Assembly (NCBI RefSeq): GCF_022832975.1
Contig: NZ_CP094846.1
Coordinates: 372,001-436,000 of the forward strand
DNA from: Ornithobacterium rhinotracheale
Lineage (GTDB): Bacteria; Bacteroidota; Bacteroidia; Flavobacteriales; Weeksellaceae
DNA length: 64,000 nucleotides
Direction: 5' to 3'
The notes below the pieces were generated by a model. The model did no database searches, was not told the DNA's origin, and was given only the letters and a program-made list of their open reading frames with translations. Of this stretch, positions 63,858-64,000 are shown piece by piece. Both the position numbers and the translations under genes were made by a program. Position 1 is the stretch's first letter. Each line of letters opens with the position of its first letter.

Positions 63858-63954
63858 CAGACTAAAACACCCAAATTCAAGTTTCTACATTGTTGTCCTA
63901 AGAATGATGTATAAAATCATATCCAAAAGTTTAAAAAAATCGTGGATTAATAAT

Positions 63955-63962
63955 TATATTTG
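63955..63962 (+). promoter_or_regulatory. -7 element of the gene entering the right edge
   Basis: TATATTTG, 27 nt before an ATG at 63990. Confidence 0.5.
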
Positions 63963-63989
63963 TACAATAATCATTAACACAATAAAATT

Positions 63990-64000
63990 ATGAGTAGAAA
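63990..64000 (+). CDS. Start of next gene, cut by window edge
   Basis: ATG AGT AGA at the window end (Met-Ser-Arg), placed after a -7 element at the right distance. Too short to identify. Confidence 0.4.

Overview
The window is a gene-dense, AT-rich bacterial chromosome segment of Bacteroidota, class Flavobacteriia (probably a Weeksellaceae-type genome; the genus is inference). Support comes from type IX secretion/gliding genes (sprA, sprE/porW, a porG-like gene, a small protein with a type A C-terminal sorting domain), a fused cbb3 oxidase gene ccoNO, several TonB paralogues, and many promoters with the Bacteroidota -7 element TAnnTTTG, some paired with a TTTG/TTG -33 element. Shine-Dalgarno sequences are weak or absent.

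Layout. 0.1-9.7 kb: dipeptidyl peptidase IV plus POT peptide transporter, a small membrane protein, bcp-recA, a CysQ-like phosphatase, tdk, a small beta-barrel protein, sucD and an AlkD-like protein. 9.7-16 kb (minus strand): cbb3 oxidase and maturation genes, ccoS-ccoNO-ccoQ-ccoP, a terminator, then ccoG-ccoH-SafE-like-alkD. 16-19.4 kb: glnS and a peroxiredoxin-thioredoxin-DUF6952-type redox operon. 19.5-22.1 kb: tandem exported proteins sharing a GVNT/GINT N-terminal motif, behind a promoter region with a 17-T tract and 13-bp repeats; two of them are joined in frame. 22.1-30.6 kb: ruvA, the very large sprA, gcvH, a VanZ-like gene. 30.8-35.2 kb: four tandem TonB-C-domain genes, two of them without a membrane anchor, and a sorting-domain-only protein. 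35.2-46.3 kb: mvaD, a PD-(D/E)XK nuclease, an outer-membrane protein, sprE/porW, an M23 peptidase, GH3, pnuC and radC. 46.3-48.5 kb: rpsA. 48.6-54.6 kb: nucleotide synthesis with a class 1A-like dihydroorotate dehydrogenase, a eukaryote-like fused OPRT-OMP decarboxylase, mtgA, a frameshifted purD and purH. 54.7-62.4 kb: a 21-bp minisatellite, an MmcQ/YjbR gene and an envelope cluster (CBS protein, nadK, porG-like, uppS, bamA, two ompH/skp genes). 62.4-64 kb: a frameshifted exported protein, a Cys-rich small protein, and the first codons of the next gene.

How it fits together: much of the window builds or uses the outer membrane (BamA, Skp-like chaperones, UppS, T9SS components, TonB paralogues, M23, MtgA). 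Peptide scavenging (DPP4 + POT) and microaerobic respiration (cbb3) suit a host-associated flavobacterium. No tRNA, rRNA, CRISPR array, prophage or insertion sequence was recognised. The points most worth following are the putatively switchable GINT-protein locus with its in-frame fusion, the soluble multi-domain TonB-C proteins, the heptad-coding 21-bp repeat, apparently leaderless promoters, the eukaryote-like pyrimidine pair, and two frameshifts that both lie at 7-nt homopolymers.
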